From contig NZ_JAHVAB010000029.1 in the NCBI RefSeq assembly GCF_019264445.1, positions 1 through 64,000 of the forward strand: a stretch of 64,000 nucleotides of DNA, written 5' to 3'. Both the position numbers and the translations under genes were made by a program. The notes beneath the pieces are model-generated. The model saw only the letters and a list, made by a program, of their open reading frames with translations, did no database searches and had not been told where the DNA came from. Positions 54,646 through 63,564 of the stretch are shown one piece after another. This stretch comes from Hydrogenophaga sp. (GTDB lineage Bacteria > Pseudomonadota > Gammaproteobacteria > Burkholderiales > Burkholderiaceae_C). How positions within the stretch are numbered: the stretch's first letter is position 1; the number at the start of each line of letters is the position of its first letter.

Positions 54646-54685
54646 GCGTGGGTTTCAGTCCACGCACCTGGGGTGAGCCTCACCC
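54646..54685 (+). other. Two hairpins in the TRAP operon leader
   Basis: GCGTGG-gtttcagt-CCACGC (54646-54665) is followed by GGGTGAG-c-CTCACCC (54671-54685), then GGGGTGCGATCTTTT. They lie between the operator and the dctP-type gene. The second stem plus a short T-run could act as an attenuator or mRNA stabiliser. Confidence 0.4.
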
Positions 54686-54726
54686 GGGGTGCGATCTTTT
54701 GTCCCCTGTTCCTAGGAGCATCCGTC

Positions 54727-55773
54727 ATGCATATGCGTTTCATCCTCACGGCAGCCCTGGCTGCGCTCGTCGGCACCGCGGTGCACGCCCAGCCTCTGCC
54801 CAAGACCCAGCTCAAGATCGTTGGCGGCCTGAGCAACCTGGCGCCCTACACCGATTTCGAGAAGCCGTTCTGGACCAACACCGTGCCGGCCTTGTCCGGT
54901 GGCCAGATCACGGCCGACATCAAGGGCTTCAACGAAATGGGCCTCAAGGGCCCCGAGATGCTGCGCCTGATGTCGCAAGGCGTGGTCGAGTTCGGCACCG
55001 CCACGCTGTCGTACTTCGCCAGCGACGACCCGATCAACGAAGCGGTGGACCTGGCCGGTCTCACCACCGACGCCAAGACACAGCGCCAAGTGGTGGCGGC
55101 CTTCGAGCCGGTCTATGAAAAGCTGTACGGCGGCGCCAACGGCGTGAAGCTGCTGGGCCTCTCGCCCTACCCCGCGCAGGTGCTGTTCTGCAACGCCGAC
55201 ATGAAGGGCCTGGCCGACCTCAAGGGCAAGAAAGTGCGCACCAGCAGCCGCACCCAGGCCGAGCTGATCGAAGCCCTGGGCGGCACCAGCGTCACCATGG
55301 CCTTTGGTGAAGTGGTGCCTGCCATGCAGAACAAGGTGGTCGACTGCGCCATCACCGGCTCCATGTCGGGCTACTCGGCCAAGTGGTACGAGGTGTCCAC
55401 CCACCTGGTGGCGCTGCCGATCAACTGGAACCCGCAGATCCACGCGGTGAACCAGAAAGCCTGGAACCGCCTCGACCCGAAGGTGCAGGCCTTCCTGAAG
55501 ACCAACATCGACAAGATGCTGGACGCCATGTGGGACGGCGCGGCCGCGCAGACGCAGCTCGGCTTTGACTGCAACAGCGGTGCCGCCGCCTGCCCGCAGC
55601 CCGTCAAGGGCAAGATGGTGCTGGTGCAGCCATCAGAAGCCGACCGCGCCCTGCTCAAGAAGACCATGCAGGACACCGTGCTGCCCAAGTGGGCCGCCCG
55701 CTGCTCCGCCCAGTGCGTGAGCGACTTCAACGCCACCATCGGCAAAAGCCTGGGCCTGACCGCCCGCAAGTAA
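54727..55773 (+). CDS. TRAP transporter periplasmic binding protein (DctP)
   Basis: A 348-residue solute-binding protein. Signal sequence MHMRFILTAALAALVGTAVH-AQ. The mature part has DctP features (GGLSNLAPYTDFEKPF, DLKGKKVRTSSRTQAELIEA, GGTSVTMAFGEVVPAMQNK with the ligand-carboxylate Arg). Substrates are usually organic acids. Two Cys pairs near the end (CNSGAAAC, CSAQC) could form disulfides. AGGAG precedes the ATG. The permease genes follow. Confidence 0.93.
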   Translation: MHMRFILTAALAALVGTAVHAQPLPKTQLKIVGGLSNLAPYTDFEKPFWTNTVPALSGGQITADIKGFNEMGLKGPEMLRLMSQGVVEFGTATLSYFASDDPINEAVDLAGLTTDAKTQRQVVAAFEPVYEKLYGGANGVKLLGLSPYPAQVLFCNADMKGLADLKGKKVRTSSRTQAELIEALGGTSVTMAFGEVVPAMQNKVVDCAITGSMSGYSAKWYEVSTHLVALPINWNPQIHAVNQKAWNRLDPKVQAFLKTNIDKMLDAMWDGAAAQTQLGFDCNSGAAACPQPVKGKMVLVQPSEADRALLKKTMQDTVLPKWAARCSAQCVSDFNATIGKSLGLTARK

Positions 55774-55847
55774 GCACGCGGGCCACCCCCCCGGCGCCTT
55801 CGCGGGCGGCCCGGGGGTCTGATGGCCCGGCTTCACCTGGATTCCCC

Positions 55848-56468
55848 ATGAACCCTTCCCAACCCATGCCCTGGCTGGGCCGCTCGCTGCGGCTGGCCGA
55901 GACCCTTTCCCGGGCTGCCGTGTGGGCAGGCGGCGCGCTCACGCTGGGCGCCGTCTTCCTCATCGCCTACGACATCCTGGTGCGCAAGTTCTTCAACATC
56001 ACCGTGGGTGGTGCGGACGAAATCTCCAGCTATGTGTTCGCGATCAGCACCACCTGGGCGCTGGCCTTCGTGGTGCTGCAGCGGGCCAACGTGCGCGTGG
56101 ATGTGATCTACGAGCGCCTGCCGGTGCGCGTGTCGGCCTTTCTTGACTGGCTCTCGCTGGTGACCCTGGGGGTGTTCATGGTGTTTCTCACCTGGCACGC
56201 GTATTCGGTGGCCGAAACCTCGTTCGTGCGCAACGCCGCGGCCAACACACCGCTGGCCACGCCGCTGTGGATGCCGCAGGGCCTGTGGGTGCTGGGCATG
56301 GTGTGGATGTGCGTGGTGCTCGCGCTGATGCTGACCCGGGCCTCGGTGGCCATGGTCACGGGCGACCTGGAAACGGTCAAGGCGCTGTGCGGCGTGGTGT
56401 CCGCCAAGGAAGAAGCCGAAGAAGGCGCGCTCGAAGGCGAACGCATCATTCAGGGAGAACGCTCATGA
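55848..56468 (+). CDS. TRAP transporter small permease (DctQ)
   Basis: A 206-residue four-helix membrane protein. The DctQ block is AYDILVRKFFNITVGGADEI with SSYVFAISTTWALAFVVLQR. A cytoplasmic acidic tail (EEAEEGALEGE) follows. It precedes and overlaps the large permease gene (ATGA), forming the usual P-Q-M order. Confidence 0.93.
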   Translation: MNPSQPMPWLGRSLRLAETLSRAAVWAGGALTLGAVFLIAYDILVRKFFNITVGGADEISSYVFAISTTWALAFVVLQRANVRVDVIYERLPVRVSAFLDWLSLVTLGVFMVFLTWHAYSVAETSFVRNAAANTPLATPLWMPQGLWVLGMVWMCVVLALMLTRASVAMVTGDLETVKALCGVVSAKEEAEEGALEGERIIQGERS

Positions 56469-57748
56469 TCGCCACCGCTGTTCTCTTGCTGCTGGTGCTC
56501 ATTGGTTTGAGCATTCCGGTGGCGGCCGCACTCGGCGTGCTCGGCCTCATCCTCGACCCACTGTTTTCCATGCTGCCGCTGAGCCGCGCCATGGGCGAGC
56601 TGGCCTGGAGCTCGAGCAACGAGTTTCTGCTGGTGGCCATTCCCATGTTCATCATGCTGGGCGAGATCTTGCTGCGCGCGGGCTTTGCCGAGCGCATGTA
56701 CGGCGCCATGGCGCTGTGGCTCTCGTGGCTGCCGGGCGGGCTGATGCACGCCAACATTGGTGCGTCCACGCTGTTCGCCGCCACCTCGGGCTCCAGCGTG
56801 GCCACGGCGGCCACAGTGGGCACCGTGTCGGTGCCACAGATCAAGCGCTATGGCTACAACGAGCCGCTCTTCCTGGGCAGCATTGCCGCAGGCGGCACGC
56901 TGGGCATCCTGATCCCGCCGTCGATCAACCTCGTGATCTACGGCGTGCTCACCAACTCGTCCGTGCCCAAGCTGTACCTCGCGGGCATCATCCCCGGCCT
57001 CCTGCTGGCCGGGCTGTTCATGCTGACGGTCATCGTCGCCTGCGTGATCAAGCCATCTTGGGGCGGCCAGCCGGTCAAGGCCAGCTGGGGCGAGCGCTTT
57101 CGCAGCCTGCAGCACCTGCTGCCGCCGCTGGGCATCTTCTTCCTGGTGGTGGGTTCCATCTACGCCGGCCTGGCCACGCCCACCGAAGCCGCTGCGCTGG
57201 GTGTGGTGGGTGCGCTGGTGCTGGCGGCGTTCTCACGCAAGCTGTCCATCCGCATGCTGCGCGACGCGCTCGAAGGCACGATGAAGGCCACCGCCATGAT
57301 CATGCTGATCGTGATCGCGGCGGGCTTCCTCAACTTCGTGATGAGCGCCACCGGCCTCACCGACACGCTCACCAAGACCATCAGCGGCCTGGGCCTCTCG
57401 CCCGCCATGATGATCCTGGTGGTGGTGCTGTTCTACGTGGTGCTGGGCTGCTTCATGGAAACGCTGTCCATGATGATCGTGACGATTCCCATCGTGGCAC
57501 CCGTGATGATCGCGCTCGGATTCGACCCGATCTGGCTGGGCATCCTGATCATCCTGATGGTGGAAACCGCGCTGATCACGCCGCCGGTGGGCATGAACCT
57601 CTTTGTGGTGCACAGCATCCGCAAGAGCGGCTCCATGAACGCGGTGATCGTCGGCAGCCTGCCGTTTGTGGGGGCGCTGTTCCTCATGGTCGCGCTGCTC
57701 GCCGTCTTCCCCGACATCGCCCTGTGGCTGCCACGCGTTCTCGGTTGA
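56465..57748 (+). CDS. TRAP transporter large permease (DctM)
   Basis: A 427-residue DctM channel subunit with about 12 membrane helices. Family motifs: ANIGASTLFAATSGSSVATA, GGTLGILIPPSINLVIYGVL and the C-terminal MVETALITPPVGMNLFVVHS. It is driven by an ion gradient together with the DctQ and DctP products. The start overlaps the dctQ stop. Confidence 0.95.
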   Translation: MIATAVLLLLVLIGLSIPVAAALGVLGLILDPLFSMLPLSRAMGELAWSSSNEFLLVAIPMFIMLGEILLRAGFAERMYGAMALWLSWLPGGLMHANIGASTLFAATSGSSVATAATVGTVSVPQIKRYGYNEPLFLGSIAAGGTLGILIPPSINLVIYGVLTNSSVPKLYLAGIIPGLLLAGLFMLTVIVACVIKPSWGGQPVKASWGERFRSLQHLLPPLGIFFLVVGSIYAGLATPTEAAALGVVGALVLAAFSRKLSIRMLRDALEGTMKATAMIMLIVIAAGFLNFVMSATGLTDTLTKTISGLGLSPAMMILVVVLFYVVLGCFMETLSMMIVTIPIVAPVMIALGFDPIWLGILIILMVETALITPPVGMNLFVVHSIRKSGSMNAVIVGSLPFVGALFLMVALLAVFPDIALWLPRVLG

Positions 57749-57790
57749 CCCGTTCCAGCCGCCCATTCAATTTTCCTTTTCGACTCACTC

Positions 57791-58477
57791 ATGAAACTCT
57801 CTTTCCAGCTTGACGCGGGCGATGCCTCGCGCACCCTCAGCACCGACGTGCACACCTTCATCGTGGCCGGCTGGGCCGGCCGCGACCGCGACGCCATCGA
57901 GCACCACATCGAAGAGCTCGCGCTCATCGGTGTGCCGCGTCCCAGCGCCGTGCCGCTGTACTACCGCGTGGCGGACAACCAGCTCAGCCAGTCCCCCCGC
58001 ATCCAGGCGGTGGGCCCGCACTCATCGGGCGAGGTGGAGACGCTGGTCTTCACGGTGGACGGCGAGATGTACGTGAGCCTCACCTCCGACCACACCGACC
58101 GCAAGCTGGAGGCGCACAGCGTGGCGCTGTCCAAGCAGTTGTGCGTGAAACCGGTGGGCACCACGGCCTGGCGCTTTGCCGATGTGGCCGGGCACTGGGA
58201 CGAGCTGGTGATCCGCTCCTACATCGAAGAAAACGGCGCCGAGGTGCTGTACCAGGAAGGCGCGCTCAGTGCCCTGCGCACGCCCACCGACCTGATCGCG
58301 GGCTACCTCGGCGGTGCCTCCGTGCTGCCCGAAGGCGTGGCCATGAGCTGCGGCACCGTGGGCGCCATCGGCGGTATCCGCCCGTCCACCGCGTTCACCA
58401 TGGAGTTGTTTGACCCGCGCAGCGGGCGCAGCCTCAAGCACCGTTACGCTGTCGACGTCCTGCCCGAAGTGGCCTGA
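57791..58477 (+). CDS. DUF2848 protein
   Basis: A 228-residue protein of the DUF2848 family, which looks related to fumarylacetoacetate hydrolase folds. Visible blocks: VAGWAGRDRDAIEHHIEELA, GVPRPSAVPLYYRVADNQLS, YVSLTSDHTDRKLEAHSVAL and MSCGTVGAIGGIRPSTAFTM. Acidic and His residues in SDHTDRKLE could coordinate metal. The function is not established. It lies between the TRAP genes and an amidase, so a step in degrading the imported compound is likely. Confidence 0.85.
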   Translation: MKLSFQLDAGDASRTLSTDVHTFIVAGWAGRDRDAIEHHIEELALIGVPRPSAVPLYYRVADNQLSQSPRIQAVGPHSSGEVETLVFTVDGEMYVSLTSDHTDRKLEAHSVALSKQLCVKPVGTTAWRFADVAGHWDELVIRSYIEENGAEVLYQEGALSALRTPTDLIAGYLGGASVLPEGVAMSCGTVGAIGGIRPSTAFTMELFDPRSGRSLKHRYAVDVLPEVA

Positions 58478-58493
58478 AACTCCGGAGACCGCC

Positions 58494-59846
58494 ATGCAAC
58501 CCATCGTCACCCTGAATCACTGCACATCGTCCCTGCGCGACGGCACCATCACCGCACAAGCGCTGGTGGACCATGCGCTGGAGCACATTGCGTCGCCCCA
58601 AGGAGAAGGCGCTCGCGTCTTCACCCGCGTGTACGCCGACGCGGCGCGCCAGGCGGCCAGGGTGTCCGACACGCTGCTGGCCGCGGGCCAGGCCCGCTCC
58701 AGCATCGAGGGTTTGCCGGTCTCCGTGAAAGACCTGTTCGACGTGGCGGGCGACACCACGCTGGCCGGCTCGGTGGCCTTGCAGGGCCACCCGGTGGCCA
58801 CCGAAGACGCGGTGGCCGTGCAGCGCCTGAAGGCGGCGGGTGCCGTGATCGTGGGCCGCACCAACATGACCGAGTTCGCGTTTTCCGGGCTCGGCATCAA
58901 CCCCCACTACGGCACGCCGCTGAACCCGTGGGACCGCACCACCGGCCGCATTCCAGGCGGCTCGTCTTCGGGCGCGGCGGTGTCCGTGACGGACGGCATG
59001 GCGCTGGCCGGCCTGGGCTCGGACACCGGTGGCTCACTGCGCATACCTGCGGCGCTGTGTGGCCTGGTGGGCTTCAAACCCACCGCCAGCCGGGTGTCGG
59101 CCCAGGGCGCGCTGCCCTTGTCCACCAGCCTAGATTCCATCGGCGCGATTGCGCCCAGCGTGGCCTGCTGCGCGCAGCTCGATGCCATCCTCAGCGGTGA
59201 GGCGCCCACACTGCGCCCCGCGGCCTTGAAAGGCCTGCGCCTGGCGGTGCCCAGCACGCTGGTGATGGACGGCATGGACGCGCAAGTGGCCCACAGCTTT
59301 GAGCGCGCGCTCTCGCGCCTCTCGGCGCGGGGTGCCGTGTTGCAAGAGCTGGCCGTGCCCGCGTTTGCGCGCCTGGGCAGCATCAACGCCAAGGGCGGCC
59401 TGGTGGCGGCCGAGGCCTGGGCCTGGCACCGCGAGCTGCTGGCCTCCAGCGGCGCGCGCTACGACCCGCGCGTGTCCTCGCGCATCCAGCGCGGCCAGGC
59501 GATGTCTGCCGCCGACTACATCGACGTGCTCGACGCGCGCACCGCCTGGATCGCCGAGGTGCAGGCGCAGATGGCCGACCACGACGCGCTGGTGATGCCC
59601 ACGGTGCCGGTGATCGCGCCCAAGCTCGCCGAGACCGCCGCCAGCGACGAGGTGTACACGCAGACCAACCTGCTGATCCTGCGCAACCCCACGCTGATCA
59701 ACTTCCTGGACGGCTGCGCCCTCTCCCTGCCCTGCCACCGCCCGGGTGACGCCCCCGTGGGCCTGATGCTCGCCGCACCGCGCCTGCACGACCAGCGCCT
59801 GCTCGCCATCAGCCTGGCCGTGGAAGCCGCCCTGCAAGGCGCCTGA
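58494..59846 (+). CDS. Amidase-signature hydrolase
   Basis: A 450-residue amidase. The Ser-cisSer-Lys triad is complete: Lys79 in LPVSVKDLFDVAG, cis-Ser157 in PGGSSSGAAVSV and nucleophile Ser181 in GSDTGGSLRIPAAL, spaced as in known enzymes. The substrate is unknown; context suggests an amide produced from or imported with the TRAP ligand. It starts 16 bases after the DUF2848 gene with GGAG before the ATG. It is probably co-transcribed. Confidence 0.93.
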   Translation: MQPIVTLNHCTSSLRDGTITAQALVDHALEHIASPQGEGARVFTRVYADAARQAARVSDTLLAAGQARSSIEGLPVSVKDLFDVAGDTTLAGSVALQGHPVATEDAVAVQRLKAAGAVIVGRTNMTEFAFSGLGINPHYGTPLNPWDRTTGRIPGGSSSGAAVSVTDGMALAGLGSDTGGSLRIPAALCGLVGFKPTASRVSAQGALPLSTSLDSIGAIAPSVACCAQLDAILSGEAPTLRPAALKGLRLAVPSTLVMDGMDAQVAHSFERALSRLSARGAVLQELAVPAFARLGSINAKGGLVAAEAWAWHRELLASSGARYDPRVSSRIQRGQAMSAADYIDVLDARTAWIAEVQAQMADHDALVMPTVPVIAPKLAETAASDEVYTQTNLLILRNPTLINFLDGCALSLPCHRPGDAPVGLMLAAPRLHDQRLLAISLAVEAALQGA

Positions 59847-59868
59847 CCCCTCACGCTTTCTGCCCGCC

Positions 59869-60993
59869 ATGACCACCGCACCTTCACAGCTCTTCACGCC
59901 GATCCCGCTGGGCCCGCTGACGCTGCCCAACCGGATCATGGTGTCGCCCATGTGCCAGTACAGCGCGGTCGACGGCAACCCCGTCGCCTGGCACTTTGCG
60001 CACCTGGGCAGCCTGGCCATGTCGGGCGCGGGCCTGCTGTGTGTGGAAGCCACCGGGGTCAGCCCCGAGGGCCGCATCACACCCGGCTGCCTGGGCCTGT
60101 ACAACGACGACAACCAGGCGCAGCTGCAACGCCTGGTGAACGCCGTGCGCGCGGTCTCGCCCATACCGCTGGCGCTGCAGCTCTCGCACGCAGGGCGCAA
60201 GGCGTCCAGCCGCGCGCCGTGGGACGGTGGCGCACTCATTGCGCCCGCCGACGGTGGCTGGCTGCCCCATGGCCCGTCGGCCATTGCACAGAAGCCCGAC
60301 GAGCCACCGCCCCACGCCATGACCGAGGCCGACATCCGGCACGTGATCGCGTCGTTTGCACAGGCCGCGCGCCGCGCGCGCGAGATCGGCTTTGACGCCA
60401 TCGAACTGCACATGGCCCACGGCTACCTGCTGCACCAGTTCCTGTCACCCCTGTCCAACCAGCGCACCGACCGCTATGGCGGCACGCTGGAGAACCGCCT
60501 GCGGCTGCCGCTGGAGGTGTTCGAGGCCGTGCGGCAAGCCGCCGGCCCGGGGCTGCCGGTGGGCGTGCGCCTGTCGGCCACCGACTGGGTCGACGGTGGG
60601 TGGGACATCGCGCAGACCGTGGAGCTGTCGCGCCGTCTGGAAGACGCGGGCTGCCACTTTCTCGACATCTCTTCCGGCGGCCTGTCGCACCTGCAAAAGA
60701 TTCCGGTGGGCCCGGGCTACCAGGTGCACTTTGCGACGGAGGTGAAAGCCGCCGTGGGCATCCCGGTGATCACGGTCGGGCTCATCACCGAGCCGGCGCA
60801 CGCCGAGCAGATCGTGCGCGACGGCCAGGCCGACGTGGTGGCGCTGGCGCGCGGCTTCCTGCACGACCCGCGCTGGCCCTGGCGCGCCGCGGCGCAACTG
60901 GGCGGCACCGTGGTGCCCCCGCGCCAGCTGCTGCGCTGCCTGCCCCACGGACACGCGCCCATCTTTGGCGACGTGCGGATCGGCCAGCGCTGA
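59869..60993 (+). CDS. Old yellow enzyme family NADH:flavin oxidoreductase (YqjM/XenA-like)
   Basis: A 374-residue FMN-dependent ene-reductase. PMCQYSAVDG carries the Cys and Tyr of the YqjM branch. QLSHAGRKASS is the His region for substrate and flavin, and IELHMAHGYLLHQFLSP and the RTDRYGG block are standard. GFLHDPRWPWRAA ends the barrel. It reduces activated C=C bonds. It follows the amidase by 22 bases on the same strand and may belong to the same operon. Confidence 0.94.
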   Translation: MTTAPSQLFTPIPLGPLTLPNRIMVSPMCQYSAVDGNPVAWHFAHLGSLAMSGAGLLCVEATGVSPEGRITPGCLGLYNDDNQAQLQRLVNAVRAVSPIPLALQLSHAGRKASSRAPWDGGALIAPADGGWLPHGPSAIAQKPDEPPPHAMTEADIRHVIASFAQAARRAREIGFDAIELHMAHGYLLHQFLSPLSNQRTDRYGGTLENRLRLPLEVFEAVRQAAGPGLPVGVRLSATDWVDGGWDIAQTVELSRRLEDAGCHFLDISSGGLSHLQKIPVGPGYQVHFATEVKAAVGIPVITVGLITEPAHAEQIVRDGQADVVALARGFLHDPRWPWRAAAQLGGTVVPPRQLLRCLPHGHAPIFGDVRIGQR

Positions 60994-61014
60994 CCGGGCG
61001 GGCAGCGGCCACCG

Positions 61015-61797
61015 TTGCCTCTTTCCTTGTTTCTGGTGCTGTCGCCATTGCTGTTGCTCAAACTCTTTCTCGTGCCCGCACTGGTGGCACTGATCACACT
61101 GGCCGGGCGGCGCTGGGGCCCGGCCATGGCGGGGTGGATATCCGGCTTTCCCGTGGTGGCTGGCCCCGCCCTGCTCTTCATTGCACTCGACCAGGGCGCG
61201 GCCTTCGCCGCCCAAGCCGCCCACGTGACCCTGATGGCCGTGATGGCCAACGTGGCCTTCGGCGTCACCTACGCCTGGATGGCCACGCGCCACCACTGGC
61301 CGCTGTGCGCCGCTGCTGGCGTGCTGGCGTTTGCGCTGGTGGGCTGGGCACTCGTGAGCCTGCGCCCCCCGGCCTGGGTGGCCCTGCTCGTGGGGCTGCT
61401 CGGCCTGCAACTGGCCGCGCGCGCCATGCCCCGGGTGGCGTTTGTGAACCCGGGCGGCGTGGCGTCCCGCTGGGAGCTGCCGGTGCGCTGTGCCGCGGCC
61501 GGTGTGCTGGTGGCCACCGTCACCTGGTCGGCCGCCGAGCTCGGCCCGGTGGGCAGCGGCATGCTCACCATCTTTCCGGTGATGGGCATGGTGCTCGGCG
61601 TGTTCTCCCACAGGGCGTGGGGCGGACAAGGTGCCATCCACCTGCTCACCGGCATGGTCAAGGGGCTCTACGCCTTTGTGGTGTTTTGCTTCGCGCTGGC
61701 GCTGGCGCTCACCGCCATGGGCACGCCAGCCGCCTTCGGCCTGGCCCTGGCGGCGGCGCTGGTGGTGCAGTGGCTGACCTACCAGCGCGGGGCGTGA
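61015..61797 (+). CDS. Integral membrane protein of unknown function
   Basis: About 260 residues with eight or nine hydrophobic spans (LFLVLSPLLLLKLFLVPALV, AAHVTLMAVMANVAFGVTYA, GMLTIFPVMGMVLGVFSHRA). I do not recognise the family. No ATG lies near the beginning: a TTG at 61015 gives the longest frame, and TTG 61027 and GTG 61036 are alternatives. It follows the old yellow enzyme gene by 21 bases and might be a transporter or a membrane partner of the cluster. Confidence 0.65.
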   Translation: MPLSLFLVLSPLLLLKLFLVPALVALITLAGRRWGPAMAGWISGFPVVAGPALLFIALDQGAAFAAQAAHVTLMAVMANVAFGVTYAWMATRHHWPLCAAAGVLAFALVGWALVSLRPPAWVALLVGLLGLQLAARAMPRVAFVNPGGVASRWELPVRCAAAGVLVATVTWSAAELGPVGSGMLTIFPVMGMVLGVFSHRAWGGQGAIHLLTGMVKGLYAFVVFCFALALALTAMGTPAAFGLALAAALVVQWLTYQRGA

Positions 61798-61861
61798 GGC
61801 GCAAGGAAGGCTTGCAGCGCTGGCTGAGGCCAGCCGGCACCCGCAGACGGCGCAAGTCGGG

Positions 61862-61975
61862 TCAGGCCCGATAGGGAGGCTTGGGCGTGGACACCCATTC
61901 GATGATGCCGATGACCAGCGGTGCGCCAATGATCCAGAGCGGAATGAAAGCGCCAAAGGTAGACATTGCAGTCAT
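61862..61975 (-). CDS. 37-residue single-span membrane peptide
   Basis: A small open frame starting MTAMSTFGAFIPLWIIG and ending STPKPPYRA. One hydrophobic helix (about residues 6-25) is followed by a short charged tail. AGGAG sits seven bases before the ATG. A second in-frame ATG is three codons later. The size and form are like bacterial small membrane proteins that bind larger membrane complexes (CydX or KdpF style), but there is no sequence basis for naming a partner. Confidence 0.6.
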   Translation of the reverse strand: MTAMSTFGAFIPLWIIGAPLVIGIIEWVSTPKPPYRA

Positions 61976-62049
61976 GGAGAACTCCTGGTGGGCCAGACGG
62001 CCGGGTTGAGGTGGGAGAGCCCGTAGCGGGGCAAGTCGTGTGCCCGGTA

Positions 62050-62083
62050 CTTTCATGGCGACCACCCCACTGCGCCATGAAAG
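62050..62083. terminator. Perfect 11-base-pair hairpin after the SRAP gene
   Basis: CTTTCATGGCG and CGCCATGAAAG pair perfectly around a 12-base loop. It lies 20 bases downstream of the SRAP stop (minus strand) and upstream of the small membrane peptide gene. No T-run follows. It is a candidate terminator or processing site between the two genes. Confidence 0.5.
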
Positions 62084-62103
62084 GCGCCAAGCTGCGCTGC
62101 AGA

Positions 62104-62781
62104 TCAGATCAAGCCGGGCTGGCTGGCGCTGGACGGGCCAGCGTCGAAGAGCTCGACAGGCGTCAGCCGGAGCAGCTGTTGCGCCTGCTGCACGGTGCCG
62201 GTCAACCAGGGATCGACGTCGGACGGCTCGATGGCGATCACGGAGCGCTTGTCCTGCTCGTGCGGCCCCAGCTGGGGATCGGGCTTGTGCATGCGCCGCA
62301 TCAAGGGATGGCTGTCGGCGTTGATCGTGAGCATGGTGTAGCTCTCGACGATCTCACCCGAGGCCTTGTCGGTCCAGGTGTTCCACAAGCCGGCCAGCCC
62401 CCAGGGCTCACCGTCGGCGCGGCGGAAACGCCACCACACGTTTTTGCCGCTCTCCCAGTTGGGCTCATCAAACCAGTCGGCCGGGATGATGCAGCGCTGG
62501 CCGCGCGCCCACGGGTCCTTGAAACTCGCCTTGCTGGCCAGCTCTTCACTGCGTGCGTTGTTGGTGCTGAATTTGATGTCCGATGTCTTGGAGAACCCGG
62601 GGATCAATCCCCACCGCCCCACCACGAGCTCGCGCGAATAGCCCGCGTCATCGCGTGCACGGCGAATGAACGCGCCAGGCTTTCGGGGCGCGACAATGCC
62701 GCCGGGCCACGCGAGCGCGTTGGTCGGGCGCCAGAACTTTCGAACGCCCTCTTCTTTGGTGCTGCCGTACAAATTGCACAT
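62104..62781 (-). CDS. SOS response-associated peptidase (SRAP/YedK family)
   Basis: A 225-residue SRAP-domain protein that shields abasic sites in single-stranded DNA by a Cys2-DNA crosslink. It starts MCNLYG, so the catalytic Cys is exposed after Met removal. Other key residues are visible: Asn in STNNARSEE, Glu in PADWFDEPNW, and His in MRRMHKPDP. The usual FYEW and HDRMP motifs are altered to FDEPNW and MHKPDP, a subgroup variant. The start at 62781 is fixed by the Cys2 requirement. Confidence 0.9.
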   Translation of the reverse strand: MCNLYGSTKEEGVRKFWRPTNALAWPGGIVAPRKPGAFIRRARDDAGYSRELVVGRWGLIPGFSKTSDIKFSTNNARSEELASKASFKDPWARGQRCIIPADWFDEPNWESGKNVWWRFRRADGEPWGLAGLWNTWTDKASGEIVESYTMLTINADSHPLMRRMHKPDPQLGPHEQDKRSVIAIEPSDVDPWLTGTVQQAQQLLRLTPVELFDAGPSSASQPGLI

Positions 62782-62888
62782 GGGCACAGGATAACGATGG
62801 AAGCTGCCTGACCGGCGCCATGCCATGGTGTCGAAACGGCCTGGCCTCGTTCGTCGTGCCAGCAACACCCATCACACAGGAGCACCGC

Positions 62889-63104
62889 ATGGCGAGTTCA
62901 GATCAAAAAGTGCAAGGCCCGGCTTCGTACTTCCCGTCCATCGAAAAGAAGTACGGCCATCCCGTTGACCACTGGTTCGGCATCCTGAGAGCCGCCGGCA
63001 GCGGCTTGAAGCACATGGAGCTGGTGGCCCTGCTCAAGAGCGAGCACGGACTGGGGCATGGGCATGCGAACGCGTTGGTGGCTTACCACTTGGCGAAGCG
63101 GTGA
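62889..63104 (+). CDS. DUF4287-domain small protein
   Basis: A 71-residue soluble protein matching the short DUF4287 pattern (PASYFPSIEKKYGHPVDHWF, HMELVALLKSEHGLGHGHAN, ALVAYHLAKR). The function is unknown. AGGAG precedes the ATG. It diverges from the SRAP gene and stands as a single gene. Confidence 0.85.
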   Translation: MASSDQKVQGPASYFPSIEKKYGHPVDHWFGILRAAGSGLKHMELVALLKSEHGLGHGHANALVAYHLAKR

Positions 63105-63192
63105 AAAGCCCAGGTGGTTTCAGCCCCCCGTCGGCATGTCGATTTCTGATCGCCCGCTTCGTCGACGGCATATTCCCCACCAAGGAGCTCCC

Positions 63193-63564
63193 ATGAAATA
63201 CCTCGGCCTGGCCTACTTCACTCCCGAAAAATTCGCCGCACTCGCGCCCGACGACGTCCAGCAACTGGTCAGCCAATGCCCTGCGCTGGACGAGAAGATG
63301 CGCGCCACCGGCAAGGTGCTGGTGTCGGCATCGCTGGGCGACCAGGAGGGCTGGACAACGCTGCGCCCGCGCAGCGGGAAAACACACGTCAGCGATGGGC
63401 CCTACACCGAAGCCAAGGAAGTGGTGGGCGGCCTGTTCATCATCGAGGCGGACAACCGCGAAGAGGCGCTGCGCATCGCCTCCATGCACCCGGCGGCCAT
63501 GCTGGGGGAAGCGGGTGGATGGGCGGTTGAACTGATTCCCCTGGATTTCTATTTGGCGCCTTGA
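63193..63564 (+). CDS. YCII-family protein
   Basis: A 123-residue single-domain protein with the YCII (DGPF type) pattern: KYLGLAYFTPEKF, SDGPYTEAKEVVGGLFIIEA and EALRIASMHPAAMLGEAGGW. Such proteins have a ferredoxin-like fold with a putative His-Asp active site; the His is present in MHPA and the Asp in SDGPYTE. The function is unknown; some are linked to ECF sigma factors or used as enzyme-like binding domains. AAGGAG precedes the ATG. Confidence 0.88.
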   Translation: MKYLGLAYFTPEKFAALAPDDVQQLVSQCPALDEKMRATGKVLVSASLGDQEGWTTLRPRSGKTHVSDGPYTEAKEVVGGLFIIEADNREEALRIASMHPAAMLGEAGGWAVELIPLDFYLAP

